Notes: generated by a model not told the origin, from the letters alone. Shown: positions 9,033-18,843, numbered from the stretch's first letter. The stretch is 64,000 nucleotides of DNA from Halobacteriovoraceae bacterium (GCA_020635135.1 JACKAJ010000016.1:682001-746000); one strand, 5' to 3'. Made by a program: numbers and translations.

Positions 9033-10017
9033 TTTGCTGAGGATCCTCTCCTTGATAGAGTATCCGGTAAATTCCATCAAAGAGCCTGATTCTTATTTTG
9101 TACTTTTTGGCCAAATCGAAAGCAGCTTTTGTCGTTTTGTAACCTTCGACAACATAGCGTGCACTTTTGATAATGTCATCAGGCTTTCGCCCCTTAGCTA
9201 TTTCTATTCCAAATGATTTATTTCGACTTAATTCTCCAGTGGTTGTGAGAATAAGATCCCCCATTCCACTGAGGCCATAAAAAGATTCCGGTCTCGCATT
9301 AAAAACTTTTCCAAACCGAAGCATCTCAACAATCCCCCGAGTGATCATCGCAGCTCGAGTATTGTGGTTATACCCCAAACCTTCAATAATCCCTCCGGCT
9401 ATCGCTAAAATATTTTTCAAAGCCCCACCTAGAAGAACACCTTTTACATCGTAAGTTGGAAGGCTTCGGAAATAACTTGTCTCAGTCATTTTTGCGACTT
9501 TTTCTAAAACCTGTCTTGATTTTCCTGCCAGAGAAACGAGAGTGACCTGTTTTTCAACAATTTCCTTTGCAAAGGATGGTCCAGAAAGAAATGTGAAAAG
9601 ATCTTTATGAAGATAAAAAATATCATAAAAAATATCGTCAGGGAGCTCAAGAGTTTCAGTATCAATACCTTTGGATAAAGATACAAAAGGCACCTTTTTA
9701 TCGAGGAAAGGGATAATCCTCTCCTTATTTTCTGTGTAAAAGTCCGTCAACACTTTAGTAGGCAAGCCAGAAACCAAAAGCTGAACATCCCCTATTTTAT
9801 CGACTTCGTCCCACTCCAAAAGAGGATAAATATTTGAAGGTAAAGTTAACCCGGGGAGATAGATTGAATTTTCACCCTGTTTAAGACAATCGTAAATATC
9901 CTGAGAGCGAACTTTTAAATAGACATTTTTAAAATTATGGGCAAGAACACAGGCCATAGAAGTCCCAAAAGCTCCTGCTCCAATGATGAGAACTGAATTA
10001 AACTTTGTTTTTTTCAT
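8989..10017 (-). CDS. gpsA: glycerol-3-phosphate dehydrogenase [NAD(P)+]
   Basis: GpsA reduces dihydroxyacetone phosphate to sn-glycerol 3-phosphate for phospholipid synthesis. The 342 residues show the dinucleotide-binding motif GAGAFGTSMA, the SKGIDTETLE and LSGPSFAKEI segments, the catalytic lysine region LGGALKNILAIAGG, and GLSGMGDLILTTTGELSRN. The downstream end overlaps mutS by 44 bases on the other strand. A DUF493 gene ends 5 bases upstream, suggesting a two-gene unit. Confidence 0.96.
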   Translation of the reverse strand: MKKTKFNSVLIIGAGAFGTSMACVLAHNFKNVYLKVRSQDIYDCLKQGENSIYLPGLTLPSNIYPLLEWDEVDKIGDVQLLVSGLPTKVLTDFYTENKERIIPFLDKKVPFVSLSKGIDTETLELPDDIFYDIFYLHKDLFTFLSGPSFAKEIVEKQVTLVSLAGKSRQVLEKVAKMTETSYFRSLPTYDVKGVLLGGALKNILAIAGGIIEGLGYNHNTRAAMITRGIVEMLRFGKVFNARPESFYGLSGMGDLILTTTGELSRNKSFGIEIAKGRKPDDIIKSARYVVEGYKTTKAAFDLAKKYKIRIRLFDGIYRILYQGEDPQQIIEEMMNLPMTFEE

Positions 10018-10022
10018 GATTT

Positions 10023-10316
10023 CTAAAGCTTTATAATTCCTTCAATTACAGAGACCTTTTCGTAGACTTCCAGAACTTCTTCAGCAGAGTGCATCTCTAG
10101 GGTAATGCTGAGGGAAACATATTTTTCATTTCGTGAATGTCTTTTTTGAATTTCAATCTCTCCGAATAGTTGAACAAACTCCTCTACTTGAGCTTTTTTT
10201 ACAATAAACTTAAACAAATAAGCCACTGGCCACTCGTAACTTTCGTCGAGAAGATCTTTCGCTCTCAAATAATTTTCAGATTGCTCTTGAGACGGCACCT
10301 TTTTCCACTCCCTCAT
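10023..10316 (-). CDS. DUF493 (YbeD-like) small protein
   Basis: The 97 residues match the YbeD/DUF493 fold pattern: a core strand WPVAYLFKFIV, then YVSLSITLEMHSAEEVLEVY and a C-terminal strand IEGIIKL. The family folds like an ACT domain; its role is unsettled. An N-terminal extension of about 25 residues precedes the conserved part. The ATG has a weak ribosome site, and a GTG seven codons in, preceded by GGGAG, is an alternative start. gpsA starts 5 bases after the stop. Confidence 0.8.
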   Translation of the reverse strand: MREWKKVPSQEQSENYLRAKDLLDESYEWPVAYLFKFIVKKAQVEEFVQLFGEIEIQKRHSRNEKYVSLSITLEMHSAEEVLEVYEKVSVIEGIIKL

Positions 10317-10375
10317 AATGTTCTATCAATTTTATCTACCTTCATTCCGATAGGTTGTCTATAAGGGCCAATTAT

Positions 10376-12352
10376 ATGCTAAGGAAAGTGAAAATAATAA
10401 TAGGGATGCTATTCGCTCTCAGTGCGTTGGGAATTTCTCATGCGTCAGATCGAAATAATGGCATTTATATCGATCTCAAAGGCCCGTTAAAACTCAAATG
10501 GCAATTGGCCAATTCAAATTCACCCATTCCAATTACCACAACTCAAGCTCTCATCGATACGCCAGAAATGGATCAACTCGACAATGAAATCAATGAAAAG
10601 CTTTTTGATCTTAAGCCCACTCCCCACACCAACTCGCTCGTCAGCTTTAGTGAGCTTGGAATATATCAAAAAATATCTCAAAACCTTGAGCCACTTTTCA
10701 AAGACCTTGGACGTTTACTTGCTGGCGATGTTGATCAAGTTAACCGTGAGTTTGATCTAGGTCGTATCAATTCTCCTGGTTTTGAATGGCAAAAGCCTTT
10801 TGGTTTTTTCAAAGTCTACACCAAAAGAGATATTAACCAGCAACTCCTTCGCTCTTATAATCAATGGGTTATTGAAGATAATTTTATAGTCGAAATCGAT
10901 GTTAAATCATTTTTAAAAAAGCTATGGGATCTCGATTTTATCGAAACTACTTCAGCAACACTCGAAGCTTACGCCAATTTAAAGTTTCATCGTAAATTTC
11001 AAATACGCCATTACGCTGAAACTTACGAAGAAGCACTACACTCTGATTATAAAAAACTTTTTCTTCCTTTTCATTGGACTTTAGAATACCAATACAACCA
11101 ACTTCAACCAGAAGAAATTGTTAAAATTTCTGATGAATTTTTTCTTGGAGCTGAAGTTAAGGGATATAGTGTCTGGAATCCTTATTTAGAATTTTCACTA
11201 AACGCAAAAGCTTCTATTGAAAACCTCAGAGCGACAGAACTGCAAAGACTCAATCAATATCGATTTCAATTGAAAAAATCTCGGATAACAACAAAAACGA
11301 TTTCATTATCCGCAGATCTCAAAGCTCAAATTTTTTCTTTAATTAAAATTTCACTTCTCTCAATTGGTTTTAATAGTTCAATTACAACAAATCATGAATA
11401 TACCTACCAATTCGATGCTTTTTCACTCTATGATTTAAGCCAAGACAATTTAATCGGTCGGTTTCTCAATGATCAAAATCTCCAAAACACTCAGCGCAAG
11501 GCCCTCGATCAGTATTTGATTTTCAAAAGAAAAGAAAAAAGGAAAACGCCAGGATCTCATTTTAATTTTCTCATCTGGGATAATAATCGCCGAATATCAC
11601 ACGACTCAATTGAACTTTTAATTGCAAATAAAGAAAAGGCTTTCCAAAAAGAAACGAGTTATTCAAGAAAAGCTCAATATCGGCTAAAAGATAAGATGAA
11701 ATCACTTTTTCTCGACTCCTATCTTGGTTTTAATCTCTTTGGACGCCCTAAAAAATTAAAAGAAAGTGAGATAGAGATTACCTATGAAAAAGACAATGCT
11801 CAAAATCTTTCACTAGAAATTAAAAACTATCATATTCTCTCTCTCAATAAGAATAAATATTACGAACAAGCTGAAAAATTGATCAAAGGCCAGACCAATC
11901 TTTACCCTCAGGTTTCTCATTCCTTTCTCAATCGAGAATTTTCAGATTATATTGAAATCAAACAGGAAATTAAATTTTCGAACTCTGAAATTTTTAAAAT
12001 TCTCCAATCATCACTAGAGTCGTCACTTCCCTACTTAAAAGCCAATTGTATGGAGGGCGAAGAATTATTGAAGAAATGTTACAAAAAGAGTTTGAGGTTA
12101 TTTAGCAAAGTTCGCGATCACTACCAGGCTGGAAATTTTCAAGTTTCACATTTAAGAAAATTCTTCCAATACTTCATGGCAAACAACCAAGATTATCGCA
12201 TTCTAAAAAACTTTTTTCGTCCTAATAATTTTTCACTTGAAGGTAGCCTAAAAAGTAATGTTGCTGGATACCCCTTTAAAACACATTTTTCTTCCGGAAC
12301 TTACAAAAACTTTGATATCATCAATTTATATTTAAACGAAATTGGATATTAG
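10376..12352 (+). CDS. large exported protein of unknown function, paired with the HTTM-DCC gene
   Basis: The product is 658 residues with a Sec signal peptide (IIIGMLFALSALGISHAS). The start is ATG 10376, which has AAGGGCC about 9 bases upstream; a TTG at 10355 is less likely. The mature protein is rich in Lys, Phe, Tyr and Leu and looks mostly beta-stranded with helical parts. Two cysteines lie close together near the C-terminus (NCMEGEELLKKCYKK). I recognise no family. The HTTM-DCC gene begins 2 bases after the stop, so the two are very likely co-translated and related in function. Confidence 0.75.
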   Translation: MLRKVKIIIGMLFALSALGISHASDRNNGIYIDLKGPLKLKWQLANSNSPIPITTTQALIDTPEMDQLDNEINEKLFDLKPTPHTNSLVSFSELGIYQKISQNLEPLFKDLGRLLAGDVDQVNREFDLGRINSPGFEWQKPFGFFKVYTKRDINQQLLRSYNQWVIEDNFIVEIDVKSFLKKLWDLDFIETTSATLEAYANLKFHRKFQIRHYAETYEEALHSDYKKLFLPFHWTLEYQYNQLQPEEIVKISDEFFLGAEVKGYSVWNPYLEFSLNAKASIENLRATELQRLNQYRFQLKKSRITTKTISLSADLKAQIFSLIKISLLSIGFNSSITTNHEYTYQFDAFSLYDLSQDNLIGRFLNDQNLQNTQRKALDQYLIFKRKEKRKTPGSHFNFLIWDNNRRISHDSIELLIANKEKAFQKETSYSRKAQYRLKDKMKSLFLDSYLGFNLFGRPKKLKESEIEITYEKDNAQNLSLEIKNYHILSLNKNKYYEQAEKLIKGQTNLYPQVSHSFLNREFSDYIEIKQEIKFSNSEIFKILQSSLESSLPYLKANCMEGEELLKKCYKKSLRLFSKVRDHYQAGNFQVSHLRKFFQYFMANNQDYRILKNFFRPNNFSLEGSLKSNVAGYPFKTHFSSGTYKNFDIINLYLNEIGY

Positions 12353-12354
12353 AA

Positions 12355-14118
12355 GTGTCATATTTCAATTTTCAGCAAGTATTTACACTGGACAAACGTT
12401 CTCTCGCACTGATGCGAGTTATCCTTTGTCTTTTTCTCCTCTTTGATCTCTATGAACAACTTCCTTACTTGGAAATGTTCTATTCTGACAATGGTCTCTT
12501 TCCCATAAGTCTGTGGCTAAATGACTATGCTCACGACTGGAGTTATTCACTTTTATATCTCAATAATTCACTTATTTTTTTCTGGGCAAGTATCACTTGT
12601 TACGCCATTGCCCTATTCTCCATGCTGATTGGATTCCGTACTAAAGGCTCTAATTTTTGGGTTTGGCTATTTTTTGTTTCTTTTAACAATAGAAACTGGT
12701 TTGGCTTGAATGGTGGAGATGATCTCGTCCGCATTATGCTCTTAATTTTGCTCTTCCTCCCCACCCATCACTTTTATTCGATCGACAAGGCTCTCAATAA
12801 AAGCACAGAACCAAAATCCTCTTATCAAAGTCTGTGGTGTTTTGTTTTTATCTGGCAATTGCTCATTATGTATTTTTTTAGTGCACTATTCAAAAACCAT
12901 CCCATTTGGAATCACGATTATACGGCGCTCTCTTTTGCCCTTAAACTCTATGTCTTTAGCACTCCCTTTGGAGAATATTTTCAAAACTATCCCGCAATTC
13001 TTAAGTTTTTAAGTTTTGCTACCTATTGGTCCGAATTATTAATTCCAATTGCACTGATCATAAGTCTTATCCTTAGAAAAAGTTTCTTTCGTCTATCACT
13101 TATTTTTTACTTTATAAGTTTTCATCTCGGAATCTTACTCCTTTTAAATGTTGGCAATTTCCCTCTTTATGCCATGAGTTTCTGGTTGGCCCTAATCCCA
13201 TCTCAATTCTGGGACAAGTTTTCTCTTAAACCATCTCAAGAACTAACTATGTATTACGATGGTGGATGCAACTTCTGTAAAAAACTCGTAATGATCATAC
13301 GTGAATTTCTTTTTTTAAAAAATATTAAAGCTTACCCTTCTTACGCCAACTACGAGCGTCTCCAGGAAATGAAAAAAAATGATAGTTGGATTGTAAAAGA
13401 TCAAAAAGGTCATACTCACCACGGATTTTCAGCATTTTTAATTATAGTAAACTCAACCTGGTATCTTTATCCTTTTTTCATTTTCAACAACAAAGTATTG
13501 GCATCTTTGGGAGAAAAAGGATACCGATTCATTGCTGATCACCGTTCACTATTTTCAAAATTTACTAAACCTCTACATTGGTCTCCTCTCTCAAAAAAGT
13601 CCACTTTTCCTTTAAAAGAATTTTTTGCTTTCGTGATGCTGTTAAGTCTTCTCAATTGGCCCTTAAGTCATTCGCAATACAGTTGGTCGCCAAAAATAAC
13701 GAACTTTTTAAATCCACTTAATCAGTGGTTACACACATACCAAAACTGGAATCTCTTTGCTCCCTATCCTCAAAAAACCAATACCTGGCACCAGGTTATA
13801 GGAACACTCGATGATGGCCACAAAATAGATTTGATCAACCCTGGACGATCAGTGTTGATAGAAAAACTCTCTCGCAAAGAAGTCGCCAATGATTTTCACA
13901 ATAAATTGATGAGAAAACTCTTTTTAAGATTAGAACAGGATGATTCACTTGCCGATCCAATCGCAAGATTTTACTGTCAAAATGGGAATCGCCGTGCTAT
14001 TGAGCATAAAAAACTTTTAACTCGTGTGGAAATTGTGCAATTTAAAGAAGTTCTCGTGTCTCCAAACGTCGTGGCACCTCAAAATAATAAACTTCTTATC
14101 ACATTGGATTGTTTATAA
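12355..14118 (+). CDS. membrane protein with HTTM (gamma-carboxylase-like) and DCC redox domains
   Basis: The 587-residue protein starts at GTG 12355. The N-terminal half (to about residue 290) has many membrane segments of the HTTM type, related to vitamin-K-dependent gamma-glutamyl carboxylase: RSLALMRVILCLFLLFDLY, then NNRNWFGLNGGDDLVRIMLL. A DCC (DUF393) motif follows near residue 300, MYYDGGCNFCKKL, the Asp-Gly-X-Cys-X-X-Cys of a thiol-disulfide-oxidoreductase-like fold. The tail has the NWNLFAPYPQKTNTWHQV segment seen in HTTM proteins. HTTM and DCC are often separate genes; here they form one chain. The substrate is unknown, and the exported protein just upstream is the obvious candidate. 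Confidence 0.85.
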   Translation: MSYFNFQQVFTLDKRSLALMRVILCLFLLFDLYEQLPYLEMFYSDNGLFPISLWLNDYAHDWSYSLLYLNNSLIFFWASITCYAIALFSMLIGFRTKGSNFWVWLFFVSFNNRNWFGLNGGDDLVRIMLLILLFLPTHHFYSIDKALNKSTEPKSSYQSLWCFVFIWQLLIMYFFSALFKNHPIWNHDYTALSFALKLYVFSTPFGEYFQNYPAILKFLSFATYWSELLIPIALIISLILRKSFFRLSLIFYFISFHLGILLLLNVGNFPLYAMSFWLALIPSQFWDKFSLKPSQELTMYYDGGCNFCKKLVMIIREFLFLKNIKAYPSYANYERLQEMKKNDSWIVKDQKGHTHHGFSAFLIIVNSTWYLYPFFIFNNKVLASLGEKGYRFIADHRSLFSKFTKPLHWSPLSKKSTFPLKEFFAFVMLLSLLNWPLSHSQYSWSPKITNFLNPLNQWLHTYQNWNLFAPYPQKTNTWHQVIGTLDDGHKIDLINPGRSVLIEKLSRKEVANDFHNKLMRKLFLRLEQDDSLADPIARFYCQNGNRRAIEHKKLLTRVEIVQFKEVLVSPNVVAPQNNKLLITLDCL

Positions 14119-15039
14119 ATGAAAGTAAACTTTAACCAAGCCTTAAGCTTATTACAAAAGAACGAAGTGGTCGCCATACCTACTGAGACTGTTTACGGTC
14201 TTGCTGGTTCTATTACCAGTGAAGATGCCCTTAGAAAAATATTTGAAACAAAAAAACGACCTTTTTTCGACCCCCTCATTGTTCACATATCAACTCTTGA
14301 TGATATCGATAAAATTTTTGATAATCCTCCCAGTGTCATCAAAAAACTCGCTGATACTTTTTGGCCTGGTCCTTTGACTATAGTTTTCAAGAAACAAAAG
14401 CATATATCTAATCTAATCACTGCAGGATTACCTACCGTTGCAGTAAGAATGCCCAATCACAAGGATGCCCTTAGGCTTATTTCAAAACTTAGAAAACCTA
14501 TTGCAGCTCCTAGTGCAAATATTTTCATGCGAACAAGCCCTACTTCTGCCTTTCACGTCGAAGAAGAGTTTGGAGAGAAAATTCCCGTCTTTGATGGTGG
14601 CGATTGCCAAATTGGGATTGAAAGTACTGTCATCGGGATTGATTCCCACAATAATAAACTCGAAATTTACCGACCAGGGGCTATTTTAAAAAGTGATCTC
14701 GAAAAGGTTGTTTCTCCAGAGTTCCAAGTGGTTTATAAAAATTCAGAGAGTTCACCAGGACAGCTCAAAAATCACTACCAACCAGCAAAGCCACTTTTTG
14801 TTGTTTCCCATCCAGATGAGATTTTTACTCCTTTTTTTGATAAATTTTCTAAAAAAATGGAATTAGTCCTACCGCTCGATCCCTTACTCGCAGCTCGCCA
14901 ACTCTATGCCGTGATGCGATCGCTTTCTAAAGAAAATATTGATCTGATTTATTTGGTAGAGGACAAATATCCAAAAGATGGTTTGTGGGAATCACTGTGG
15001 GAGAGAATTCAAAAAGCCTCTACGCCTCTACCCTCTTAA
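14119..15039 (+). CDS. sua5: threonylcarbamoyl-AMP synthase (Sua5/YwlC type)
   Basis: This enzyme makes threonylcarbamoyl-AMP from threonine, bicarbonate and ATP for t6A37 of ANN-reading tRNAs. The YrdC core occupies about residues 1-200: AIPTETVYGLAG, KKRPFFDPLIVHI, WPGPLTIVFKK, VAVRMPNH, PIAAPSANIFMRTSPTSA and IESTVIGID. The extra C-terminal domain (from about 215, beginning SSPGQLKNHYQPAKPLF) marks the two-domain Sua5 type rather than short TsaC. It starts directly at the stop of the HTTM-DCC gene, and its stop overlaps trpS by 4 bases on the other strand. Confidence 0.93.
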   Translation: MKVNFNQALSLLQKNEVVAIPTETVYGLAGSITSEDALRKIFETKKRPFFDPLIVHISTLDDIDKIFDNPPSVIKKLADTFWPGPLTIVFKKQKHISNLITAGLPTVAVRMPNHKDALRLISKLRKPIAAPSANIFMRTSPTSAFHVEEEFGEKIPVFDGGDCQIGIESTVIGIDSHNNKLEIYRPGAILKSDLEKVVSPEFQVVYKNSESSPGQLKNHYQPAKPLFVVSHPDEIFTPFFDKFSKKMELVLPLDPLLAARQLYAVMRSLSKENIDLIYLVEDKYPKDGLWESLWERIQKASTPLPS

Positions 15040-16034
15040 AAGCCAGTCACTCTTTGCTTCACTCTATCTAAAGTTTCACCAGCAATTTTTCGAGCTTTCA
15101 CAGCTCCTTCTTTGAGGTGACAATCGATGACTTCTCGATTCGCCATCAAATATTCGTATTTTTCACGTGGTTCACTGAGAACGGCATTCACCTTTTCAAA
15201 AAGTTCCACTTTCGCTTCCCCCCAAGAAATCCCTTCCAAATATTTCTTTTTCATTTCTTGAACTTCAGAAGGGCTTGCAAAACACTGATAGATATCAAAG
15301 ATCAAAGAACCTTTTGTTTCTTTTGGCTCATTGGGTTCTTTAGAATCTGTGGTAATTTTATTAATAGTTTTTTTAAGTTTTTTCTCAGGAACAAAGAGAG
15401 GAATAGTGTTCCCGTAGGACTTGCTCATCTTTCTTCCATCAAGACCTGGAATGTATTGACCGACTGAAAGAGATTCCTGTGGCTCAACCAAAACATCACC
15501 ATAGTGCTGATTTATTCTTTGGGCCATACTTCTCGCCATTTCCACATGCTGAACTTGATCTTTTCCTACTGGGACAATATCACAATCAAAAAGTAGAATG
15601 TCAGCTGCCATTAAGACAGGATAATTGAAAAGACCTGCATTGATACCGTGGTTGAGATCTTTTTTTCCAGCATCTTTATTAGCTTGAACAGCAGCCTTGT
15701 AAGCATGAGCACGTTCTAAATCCCCTTTCGGAGTATTACATGCTAAAATCCAAGCTAATTCAAAAGTCTCAGGAATATCACTTTGTTTATAAAAAATGAC
15801 TTTGGCAGGATCGAGTCCAAGAGCAAGCCAAGTGGCAGCGATTTCATAAACGTGTTCTTTAAAATCTTCTGAATCTCGCACACTCGTCAATGCATGGTAA
15901 TCAGCAATAAAATAGAGATAGCGATCTTCACTCTTTCCATTTTTAGAAAAATCGATTGCTGGCTTAATCGCCCCAAGCATATTTCCTATGTGAGGAAGAT
16001 GGGTGGGTTTTATTCCAGTGAGATAAGTCTTCAT
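15036..16034 (-). CDS. trpS: tryptophanyl-tRNA synthetase
   Basis: The class I synthetase charges tRNA-Trp. The 332-residue protein starts MKTYLTGIKPTHLPHIGNML, with the HIGH-like motif HIGN, and carries the KMSKS loop in GRKMSKSYGN near residue 203. LMAADILLFDCDIVPVGKDQ is the usual TrpRS segment. The length is typical. The aminotransferase gene upstream stops 3 bases before the ATG, so they are likely co-transcribed. Confidence 0.97.
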   Translation of the reverse strand: MKTYLTGIKPTHLPHIGNMLGAIKPAIDFSKNGKSEDRYLYFIADYHALTSVRDSEDFKEHVYEIAATWLALGLDPAKVIFYKQSDIPETFELAWILACNTPKGDLERAHAYKAAVQANKDAGKKDLNHGINAGLFNYPVLMAADILLFDCDIVPVGKDQVQHVEMARSMAQRINQHYGDVLVEPQESLSVGQYIPGLDGRKMSKSYGNTIPLFVPEKKLKKTINKITTDSKEPNEPKETKGSLIFDIYQCFASPSEVQEMKKKYLEGISWGEAKVELFEKVNAVLSEPREKYEYLMANREVIDCHLKEGAVKARKIAGETLDRVKQRVTGF

Positions 16035-16037
16035 TTT

Positions 16038-17210
16038 CTAAAGTTCCTTTAAAGCTTGAGCCATTCTGTTAACAGCTTCTGAAATTTGCTGTTCATTAAG
16101 AGCATATGAAAGGCGAATATTACGAGGGCATCCAAAAGCTTCCCCCGGAGTGGCCGCAACATGAGCTTTCTCTAAAAGATACTGGCAAAGATCATTGGTA
16201 TTAGAGATTTTTCCTTTTAAAAAAGCACTCACATCTGGAAAAAGATAAAAGGCTCCGTCGGGAACATTTGTTTTCATTACAGGAATATTTTTTGCAATCT
16301 CAGAAATCAAGTGGTCTCTTCTTTTCAAAAATGTTTCTCGCATATAAGAAACTTTTTCCTTTCCAGCTTTAAGAGCCGCCACAGCAACTCTTTGAGTTAT
16401 AGCATTCGCTCCGGAAGTAAATTGACTTTGAATTTTCGAGCAAGCTTTAGCAATTTCCTCTGGGGCAGCTAAATAACCTAATCTCCAGCCTGTCACAGCA
16501 TAAGCTTTAGAGAGACCATTGATAGTTATGACATTTTTTTTGAGCTCAGGGATAGATCCGATGGAAAAATTTTGCTCATTAAAAGTTATATACTCGTAGA
16601 TTTCATCACTAACAATCATGACTTCAGGGTACTTTACAAATTCTTTTGCCAATTCTCTTAATTCACCTTCACTGTAAACACTTCCAGAGGGGTTACACGG
16701 ATTACTAAAAAGAAACAACTTTGTCTTAGAACTAAAAGCATCTCTTAATTGCTCTACCGTAATTTTGAAGTGTGTTGAAATATCTGTGTTAAGAATAACA
16801 GGAACACCTCCGGCAAATTTTATAACATCATAATAGCTAACCCAGAATGGAGCCGGTAATATAACTTCATCCCCGGGATTAATAGTCGCTAAAATAAGAT
16901 TCGCTATCGATTGTTTAGCTCCTGTAGAGACCACCACTTCATTAGCACTGTATTCAAGGTTATTATCACGTTTAAGTTTTTCACAAATAGTCTCGCGCAA
17001 ATCGAGATAACCTGGGACAGGTGGGTAATGAGAATGCCCTTCGTGAATAGCTTGAATTGCGGCTTCTTTTAAAAATTCAGGCGCTCCAAAATCTGGTTCA
17101 CCTAAACTCATGCTGATAATATCAACACCTTTTTGCTTGAGCTCAGTGGCTTTTCTTGCCATGGCCAAAGTCGCTGATTCTGGAAGTTCTCTTACGCGTT
17201 GTGACAGCAT
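16038..17210 (-). CDS. aspC: pyridoxal-phosphate aspartate aminotransferase (class I)
   Basis: The 390-residue enzyme is a fold-type I aminotransferase of the bacterial Ib subgroup, expected to interconvert aspartate and oxaloacetate. Visible motifs are SLGEPDFGAPEF, HSHYPPVPGYLDLRE, the cofactor segment SNPCNPSGSVYSE, SDEIYEYITF, the PLP-lysine region NGLSKAYAVTGWRLGY near residue 234, and the substrate arginine in NIRLSYAL. ATG 17210 is chosen since AGAGGT lies 5-6 bases upstream; a longer frame to 17270 lacks this. The exact substrate range cannot be told from sequence. Confidence 0.93.
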   Translation of the reverse strand: MLSQRVRELPESATLAMARKATELKQKGVDIISMSLGEPDFGAPEFLKEAAIQAIHEGHSHYPPVPGYLDLRETICEKLKRDNNLEYSANEVVVSTGAKQSIANLILATINPGDEVILPAPFWVSYYDVIKFAGGVPVILNTDISTHFKITVEQLRDAFSSKTKLFLFSNPCNPSGSVYSEGELRELAKEFVKYPEVMIVSDEIYEYITFNEQNFSIGSIPELKKNVITINGLSKAYAVTGWRLGYLAAPEEIAKACSKIQSQFTSGANAITQRVAVAALKAGKEKVSYMRETFLKRRDHLISEIAKNIPVMKTNVPDGAFYLFPDVSAFLKGKISNTNDLCQYLLEKAHVAATPGEAFGCPRNIRLSYALNEQQISEAVNRMAQALKEL

Positions 17211-17281
17211 CTTTACCTCTTTTTTGTCTAATTTGCAGTTGCCAACTTTGTTCTTGAGGGTATGATACAACAGTCATTGGA

Positions 17282-18064
17282 ATGCATAAATTAGTTTTAA
17301 CGCTCTTTTTTACCCTCTCTCTTCTATCTCTTCAAGCCTCTGAGGAAAAACTCCCCTTTGATGCTCATTATGGATTCCAAGGACGAACCTATCCTGCTCT
17401 CGGTGCCATGGTTTTCGCCGAACTAGGACACAATACACTCCTATGGGACAAGCGCACCCAAGACTCAAAAGACCAGTGGAAATTTGGTCTATTACGCCCC
17501 TATTTTCAAGCCAAGACTTCTGTGGTCGTCAATTCACTGGTCATTGGTGCTGACCTCTACCCTGTGTCCATTTTAGGAATTGGAGTTGGACGCTCTCATG
17601 AAGACTATAATTTTGAATTTAAATTTTTTAACTGTAATGTCGTTGACTGTGATAATAAATTACGAAGAGATTTTTGGAGAATTAAACTTGCCCTTGGCTA
17701 CAAAAACTATGTTCTCCTCAGTCACTACCAAGACGAAAGGATCGTTCCCGCTAATACAGACAAACTTATTGGCGAATACCGCCACGCCATTGCTGGTCAA
17801 AATACCGGCGACGATTTAAGAAAACTCAACGTCATATTTGGTTACCAACATAACAAGCTTCTCACAGGTTTGCTGTACCAAACTGCAAACTTCGAAGACT
17901 CAAAGCAAAACTCCCATGCCATTTACGCTATTCATCAGCTTCCGTTTCAAAACTCCAAGCTTACCATTGGCCTAGGCATCTTTGAAAACACCCTAAAAGG
18001 TGAGGGCATTGGCTTTATTTTTCGGTACCAGGCAGATATATTGGGCGGGCCAAAATTATTCTAA
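17282..18064 (+). CDS. exported protein, probable outer-membrane barrel
   Basis: The 260-residue protein has a signal peptide (LTLFFTLSLLSLQASEE) and then many short alternating strands separated by polar turns (YFQAKTSVVVNSLVIGADLY, KLNVIFGYQHNKLLTGLLY, SKLTIGLGIFENTLKG). This is the look of an outer-membrane beta-barrel, ending near FIFRYQADILGG. Two cysteines (FFNCNVVDCDN) sit in a likely loop. No family is recognised. A DUF481 gene follows 26 bases later on the same strand. Confidence 0.7.
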   Translation: MHKLVLTLFFTLSLLSLQASEEKLPFDAHYGFQGRTYPALGAMVFAELGHNTLLWDKRTQDSKDQWKFGLLRPYFQAKTSVVVNSLVIGADLYPVSILGIGVGRSHEDYNFEFKFFNCNVVDCDNKLRRDFWRIKLALGYKNYVLLSHYQDERIVPANTDKLIGEYRHAIAGQNTGDDLRKLNVIFGYQHNKLLTGLLYQTANFEDSKQNSHAIYAIHQLPFQNSKLTIGLGIFENTLKGEGIGFIFRYQADILGGPKLF

Positions 18065-18090
18065 CAATGAAATTGTAACAAGGAGAATTT

Positions 18091-18822
18091 ATGAAGTCCC
18101 TATTGGTCTTTGCTATGTCTTTTATGGCCTTGAATTCCATGGCCTCAAACTGGAAAAATCAATCTGAGTTAGGAGCAACATCAATCAGCGGTAACACAGA
18201 GACCACAACAATCAATGCTCTTCACTCTTCTATCTGGGAAAAAGAGAAGAACGTTGTGACTGGTAAAGGTGATTACGTTTACGGTGAAGCTGATGACGTT
18301 GTCACTGCAAGAAGTTGGAGTGCATCACTTCGCTACGACAGAAAAATTAATGATCGTTGGAATTGGTTTTTAGCTCAAGGAGTTGAAGGAAACAAATTCA
18401 GCGGTTTCGAAGAAAGAAGAAACTCAGACCTTGGTGCTAAATACTATTTGATTCCTCAAGAAAATAAAGATGATATTGATTATCTCTTTTTTGAACTTGG
18501 TTATCGTTATACTCATGAAGAAAGAATCGATAATACTGACCCTGATTTTGAACAAGATAGCAGCGTAGGTCGTGCTTATATTGAATATTCAAAACCTGTA
18601 ACAGAAAGCTTTAAATTCAAAACAAACCTTGAATACCTCAAAACATTTGATAGTGATGAAAGAAACTTGTACACATTTGAAATCGCAGGTGTGAATTCTC
18701 TTTCTGAAATGCTTTCACTCAAAGTTTCATACAAATTGATTAAAGATGACACTCTTAAAGACAGAGGGTTTACAAGCGATACAGATAAAACATTGACTGT
18801 TCTTTTAGTCGCTACTTATTAA
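18091..18822 (+). CDS. DUF481 outer-membrane protein (YdiY-like)
   Basis: The 243 residues begin with a signal peptide (SLLVFAMSFMALNSMASNW). The mature part matches the DUF481 pattern: NQSELGATSISGNTETTTI, then DYVYGEADDVVTARSWSASL, FFELGYRYTHEERID and a final barrel strand LTVLLVATY. E. coli YdiY, of this family, is called salt-induced. AAGGAG precedes the ATG. mscL follows 21 bases later, so both may belong to an osmotic or envelope response, which is inference from order alone. Confidence 0.87.
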   Translation: MKSLLVFAMSFMALNSMASNWKNQSELGATSISGNTETTTINALHSSIWEKEKNVVTGKGDYVYGEADDVVTARSWSASLRYDRKINDRWNWFLAQGVEGNKFSGFEERRNSDLGAKYYLIPQENKDDIDYLFFELGYRYTHEERIDNTDPDFEQDSSVGRAYIEYSKPVTESFKFKTNLEYLKTFDSDERNLYTFEIAGVNSLSEMLSLKVSYKLIKDDTLKDRGFTSDTDKTLTVLLVATY

Positions 18823-18843
18823 TTTTATAATTAAGGATAAAGT

